In this document: positions 60,618 to 64,000 of the stretch, piece by piece
Numbering within the stretch: position 1 is the stretch's first letter
Layout of the letters: each line of letters begins with the position of its first letter
NCBI GenBank assembly: GCA_963692975.2
Contig: CAXMMR010000035.1
Coordinates: forward strand, 1 to 64,000
From: CAXMMR01 sp963692975
GTDB lineage: Bacteria; Pseudomonadota; Alphaproteobacteria; Acetobacterales; Acetobacteraceae
Length of the DNA stretch: 64,000 bases
Direction of reading: 5' to 3'
Made by a program: the position numbers and the translations under genes
Notes under the pieces: model-generated
Told to the model about the DNA's origin: nothing
What the model saw: only the letters and a program-made list of their open reading frames with translations
Database searches by the model: none

Positions 60618-61528
60618 TGGCCTGAGCGCCGTAGATAGTCGGCGAACGGGTCCCTGTTCGGACCGAGCCTGGCGGCGTGCTCCGCCATGTAGGCGGTGAC
60701 GTCAAACTCCGGGTTTGGCGACACAATTTGGCTCCGACGATGGGCGAGGAAATGGGCAAGCGGCGCCGCGACCGCGTAGGTCTGGCGATACCAGGCGGGC
60801 GCAAACCAGGCGCATGGCGCCATGCCGGCCGCCTCTCCGTGCAGGATGTAGTGCAGCAGCGGGTCGAGCAACGGCGGCGCGGCGGTGTAGAAGGCAGGGT
60901 CGAAATACAGGTTCGGCTTGCGGCCTTCCCGCCATCCGGCGCTGCAGTAATGCGCCAGCGGGTCGACTCCGGCGCGACGCAGGTCGTCGCCGTTCAGCAG
61001 GTAGTAGCTGGCGTCGAACAGTGCGGACTCTGCGACGATCAGCGCCGGCGGCCGCGGCAGCCGCAGCTCCGCGCGTCCGGTCATGCGATAATGCTGGTAG
61101 GGATCGCCGCCGAGGTCGGCGACGTCTGGATAGGCCTGCTGATACCAGGCGGCGTCGAAGCCGGCATTCGGGCTGACGGCGTCCGTATGGCGACGGGCGA
61201 GGAAGTCGGCCAGGCAGTTGCGCTCGGCCGCGACCCCGTAACGGGCGCGATACCAGGCCGGGTCGAAGTCGCGGCACGGCCGCAAGCCGGCCGCCTCGCC
61301 GCGGCGGAGGTAATGCAGCACCGGATTGTCGAGCCAGCCGTCATCGGCGGTGGCGAGATACAGGGTGGTGTCGAAATAGGCGTTCGGCATTCGGCCCTCG
61401 CGCCAGCCGGGGCCATGGAAATGTGCCGCCGGGTCCAGGCCGGCCGCCGCGACGTCGGGGTTCTCGACGCGATACCAGGCGGCGTCGAACAGCCCGGAGG
61501 CGGTGAGGGCGGTGAGCGGGTCGGTCAT
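60611..61528 (-). CDS. Hypothetical protein with internal duplication (FDxAWY repeats)
   Basis: 305 residues from ATG 61528, no signal peptide. It is built from two similar halves of about 150 residues, each running FDAAWY or FDASYY, GWREGRxPNxYFD, LHYxxxGEAAGxxPC, FxPAWYR, LAxFLAxR and VSPNxxFD. Such FDxxWYxxxxPDV repeats are seen at the N-termini of polysaccharide glycosyltransferases and related surface-glycan proteins, but no catalytic domain is present here. Co-transcribed with the lipoprotein. Role unknown. Confidence 0.8.
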   Translation of the reverse strand: MTDPLTALTASGLFDAAWYRVENPDVAAAGLDPAAHFHGPGWREGRMPNAYFDTTLYLATADDGWLDNPVLHYLRRGEAAGLRPCRDFDPAWYRARYGVAAERNCLADFLARRHTDAVSPNAGFDAAWYQQAYPDVADLGGDPYQHYRMTGRAELRLPRPPALIVAESALFDASYYLLNGDDLRRAGVDPLAHYCSAGWREGRKPNLYFDPAFYTAAPPLLDPLLHYILHGEAAGMAPCAWFAPAWYRQTYAVAAPLAHFLAHRRSQIVSPNPEFDVTAYMAEHAARLGPNRDPFADYLRRSGQC

Positions 61529-61557
61529 GCTCTGGCATCATCCGATCGGAAGAGAGA

Positions 61558-61753
61558 AAGGCCAGGACTCTGCCCTGGACCCGCTAGGGGCGGCGCCCCC
61601 AGACCCGCGTTCGTCAGACATCATGCGTCACCGCTTTGCGGCAGATCATGTCCGAAGTAGGGCGCACCCGGTCGATTGTGCCAAGCACTCCTTAATGATT
61701 GGATTTGAAAGGCTCCGCCTTTGATGGGGTCAAGGGGCAATGCCCCTTGCCTT
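61558..61753 (+). repeat. Composite palindromic element, copy 4
   Basis: 196 bp. Left end AAGG-CCAGGACtctGCCCTGG, CTAGGGGCggcGCCCCCAG, then CCCGCGTTCGTCAG (shared with copy 1). Right end AAAGGCtccGCCTTT, GATGGGGTC, AAGGGGCaatGCCCCTT-GCCTT. It stands between two minus-strand genes, reversed with respect to them. Confidence 0.82.
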
Positions 61754-61759
61754 GCTTGG

Positions 61760-64000
61760 CTAACGCTTGCGCCGCCGAGGGTCATCCGGAACGGTGCTGT
61801 CTTGCCCGTCGCTGATGACCTCGTAGGTGATGAGCGAAGGCTGAGCGTGCACCGCGGTGCTGGCGGCGATTGGTAGGTTGGCCGACTGGCTGGCTGCCGT
61901 GGCGGCGGTGTTGGCGCTGGCCAGCGCGGCGACGTTCGGCACCGTGGTCACGCTGATGCCGGTGCTGTGGCCGCCGACCTGCACGTTGGCGGCGTTGACC
62001 ACCACCAGGGCTGCGAGGTTGGCGTTGCCGGAGGAGCGGATACCGGCCTCGCCGGCGTCGATCTTGCCTTCCGGCGCCACCAGGTTGACGTCGCCGGCCG
62101 GCACGCCGGCGACCGGAGCGAGGGTGCCGATGCCGGCGCCCGAGCTCGGCGCGGTGGGCGACACGGTGAGGTCGGCGTAGTTGTCGTAGACGACCGAGGC
62201 GGGCGGCACGATCACCGTCGTCTTGGCGCCCTGCCCGGCATTGATGTCGCCCTGGCTCGACCAGATCAGCACATTGCCGCCGAGGGTGGTGAGGATGCGG
62301 CTCTGGCCGAGTAGCACGCTGCCCTCCGAGTAGACGTTGATCGCGCCGTTGCCCTGGGTGAGCAGGCCGGCATCGGCGCCTGGCGTCACGCCGTCGACGC
62401 CGACGACGGTCTGGCCGCCGGGATCGAGCACGGTGATGGCGCCTCCGGCGTCGGTGCGAATACCGCCGTCGATGGTGCGTGACGGTTGGCTGAGCGCGGC
62501 GTCGGCGGCCAGCACCGAGCTGAACAGGGTGAGTGCGCCGGCCGCCCGCGTCGCGTTCGGGAACAGTGCGCCGATCGCTTCCTCGCCCTCTAGGTAGGAG
62601 TGGTAGAAGCGGCTGCCCGGATCGTTGTAGTTTAGGCCGCTGACGTTCAGCTCGTTGAAATACACGCCGAGCAGGAACTGGTCGCGCGTCGTCGCCGGCA
62701 GCGCGTTGAACGCGGCGAGCGCCGTTCTGGTATCGGCCGTGATGCCCTGGCCGGCGAGGAAGCTCACAAGCTGCGGCAGGTAGTCCTGCACCACTCGCCC
62801 GGGCTGGCTCTGCAGCGGCAGGCTGGGATTGGCGATGTTGGCGGCAGTCAAATAGGCCTGGGCGAAGGCGGCGTAGTCCGGACCGTCGGCGCCGAGGCCC
62901 GTCAACACGGTGATGCCGGCGCCGGTGCCGCGGGTGAGCGGACCGATGTCGAGCTGCGGGCCGATGCTCTCCAGCACGCCCTGGCTGCCCTGGTAGAGGT
63001 TGCGTCCGGCCTGCACCTGCAGCGTGCCCGGGCCGGCGACCTCCAGATTCGCGTAGATCACGTCGTGGCCGGCGGAGACGAGCGAGACGTCGGACGCGCG
63101 GTCGTTCAGCACGATGCTGCCGGCGGCGATGACGTTCGGGTCCAGCGTGTCGCGGAAGCCGACGCCCGGCTGGGTGATGCCCGTGCGGTTGGCGGCGGCC
63201 GAACCGGCTTGCGACACGCCGAGGCTGACGATGTCGTTGCCGGCCTCGACCTGGACCGGCTTGGCGGCGATCAGCCACTCGCTCGGCGTCTCGTCGCTGT
63301 AGCGGCTGGGCACCGTGCTGGCGTTGGAGAAGCTGAGCTGTTCACCGGTCTCCAGGTCGATGATGTCGCCGGTAGCGGCGTAGACTTCCGCCGGCCGAGA
63401 GTCGCCCGCGTGCAGGCCGGTGGTGGGCGTGTCCGGGCCGAGGGCGAACAGCGGCAGCAGGGCGCCGCTGAGCGGCACCGGGCCGGCATCGGAGTTGGCG
63501 GCGGTGTCGGTGACCAGGGTGCCGGCCTGAGTGATCGACCAGGCGGCGGCGAGGGCCGTCGCCTCGCTGGTGGGGCTGGCGCCGGAGATGTCGACCGCCA
63601 GCGGCACGCCGCCGTTCGCCAGGCCGTCGGCGACCACGGAGACGCCGGCGATCAGGGCGAGCTGGCCGGTGGCGGCGGGGGCAAGCTCGATCGCCTCGGG
63701 CTGCGGCGCCTGCGCGGTGCCCGGCTGGCCGGCGTAGAGGATGCTGCCATTGGCGGCGGTGACGGTGAGCGTCGGCGGATAGATGAAGCGCAGGTCGGTC
63801 GGTGCGTCATTGGCGAGCTGCTGGGTGATGGCGGAGGCCTGGGTCAGCGCATAGGATTGCGGCGACGTGGTCGGCACGACGGTGCCGCCGGCCGAGAACA
63901 GGCTGATTGCGGTGCCTGCGGTCCAGCTGCTGAACCAGGCGCTGCCACCCGACGCGGCGGTGACCACGTCGCCGTTGCCGGCGGTGTAGGTGAGTGGCGC
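61760..64000 (-). CDS. Filamentous-haemagglutinin-like surface protein, C-terminal part
   Basis: The frame is open to the window edge and the N-terminus lies outside; at least 747 residues are present. Beta-helix-like repeats include DRASDVSLVSAGHDVIYANL, GPGTLQVQAGRNLYQGSQG and GSVLLGQSRILTTLGGNVLI, with DINAGQGAKTTVIVPP and NLVAPEGKIDAGEAGIRSSG near the end. This is the DUF3739-type C-terminal region of two-partner-secreted haemagglutinin-like proteins. The end is basic (DDPRRRKR). The secretion partner is not in the window. The GTG at 63967 is internal. Confidence 0.82.
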   Translation of the reverse strand, partial: APLTYTAGNGDVVTAASGGSAWFSSWTAGTAISLFSAGGTVVPTTSPQSYALTQASAITQQLANDAPTDLRFIYPPTLTVTAANGSILYAGQPGTAQAPQPEAIELAPAATGQLALIAGVSVVADGLANGGVPLAVDISGASPTSEATALAAAWSITQAGTLVTDTAANSDAGPVPLSGALLPLFALGPDTPTTGLHAGDSRPAEVYAATGDIIDLETGEQLSFSNASTVPSRYSDETPSEWLIAAKPVQVEAGNDIVSLGVSQAGSAAANRTGITQPGVGFRDTLDPNVIAAGSIVLNDRASDVSLVSAGHDVIYANLEVAGPGTLQVQAGRNLYQGSQGVLESIGPQLDIGPLTRGTGAGITVLTGLGADGPDYAAFAQAYLTAANIANPSLPLQSQPGRVVQDYLPQLVSFLAGQGITADTRTALAAFNALPATTRDQFLLGVYFNELNVSGLNYNDPGSRFYHSYLEGEEAIGALFPNATRAAGALTLFSSVLAADAALSQPSRTIDGGIRTDAGGAITVLDPGGQTVVGVDGVTPGADAGLLTQGNGAINVYSEGSVLLGQSRILTTLGGNVLIWSSQGDINAGQGAKTTVIVPPASVVYDNYADLTVSPTAPSSGAGIGTLAPVAGVPAGDVNLVAPEGKIDAGEAGIRSSGNANLAALVVVNAANVQVGGHSTGISVTTVPNVAALASANTAATAASQSANLPIAASTAVHAQPSLITYEVISDGQDSTVPDDPRRRKR

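Overview
The window comes from a GC-rich alphaproteobacterium, most likely Rhodospirillales/Acetobacteraceae. The evidence is a 16S-tRNAIle-tRNAAla-23S-5S-tRNAfMet operon of alphaproteobacterial type, a recA gene preceded by a GAAC-N7-GAAC SOS box, a cckA-like kinase next to recA, and an ispH-thrB-rnhA block. No taxonomic search could be run, so the family-level placement is inference.

Layout. (1) 1-4.1 kb: two short-chain dehydrogenases, a gene-poor stretch of lower GC and a LysR regulator. (2) 4.56-14.54 kb: one giant secreted repeat protein ending in RTX-like glycine-rich repeats. Its middle is nine near-identical 399-bp modules, and a 79-bp insertion in one module breaks the reading frame. 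(3) 15.2-19.0 kb: a three-subunit molybdenum hydroxylase operon (2Fe-2S, FAD and Mo subunits) whose Mo subunit carries three single-base frameshifts. (4) 19.2-24.0 kb: a radical SAM protein, a mercuric-reductase-like flavoprotein and a sterol-desaturase-like hydroxylase, divergent from two small transferases of the kinds named for arsenosugar biosynthesis. (5) 24.0-25.3 kb: a TetR regulator divergent from a DUF2306-type membrane protein, with two copies of one operator-like motif between them.

(6) 25.6-32.1 kb: a graveyard. Relics of a sedolisin peptidase, a propeller-GGDEF-EAL signalling protein, a polyol dehydrogenase, two short-chain dehydrogenases and a BKACE (DUF849) enzyme lie in a row, all carrying stops, frameshifts or deletions. 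(7) 32.2-53.7 kb: intact core genes (rnhA, thrB, ispH, ATP12-type chaperone, acylphosphatase, lipB, tRNA-Leu, cckA-like kinase, recA, cytidine deaminase, DEAD-box helicase, ELM1-type protein, parE, dps, patatin, hydroxybutyrate dehydrogenase, nucleotide-sugar epimerase). Because these roughly 20 kb are free of frameshifts, the lesions in the accessory part look like real decay more than poor sequence. (8) 53.7-59.7 kb: the rRNA operon with its promoter and boxA. (9) 59.9-64 kb: a lipoprotein, a protein with internal duplication and the C-terminal part of a filamentous-haemagglutinin-like protein that runs off the window.

Scattered through the core part are five copies of a composite palindromic element. 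Four are about 176-203 bp and one is a 111-bp short form inside the rRNA internal spacer. Each has a GC-rich hairpin at both ends in inverted orientation, so the element looks like a REPIN/MITE-type non-autonomous repeat. This and the radical SAM/transferase module are the most interesting parts of the window.
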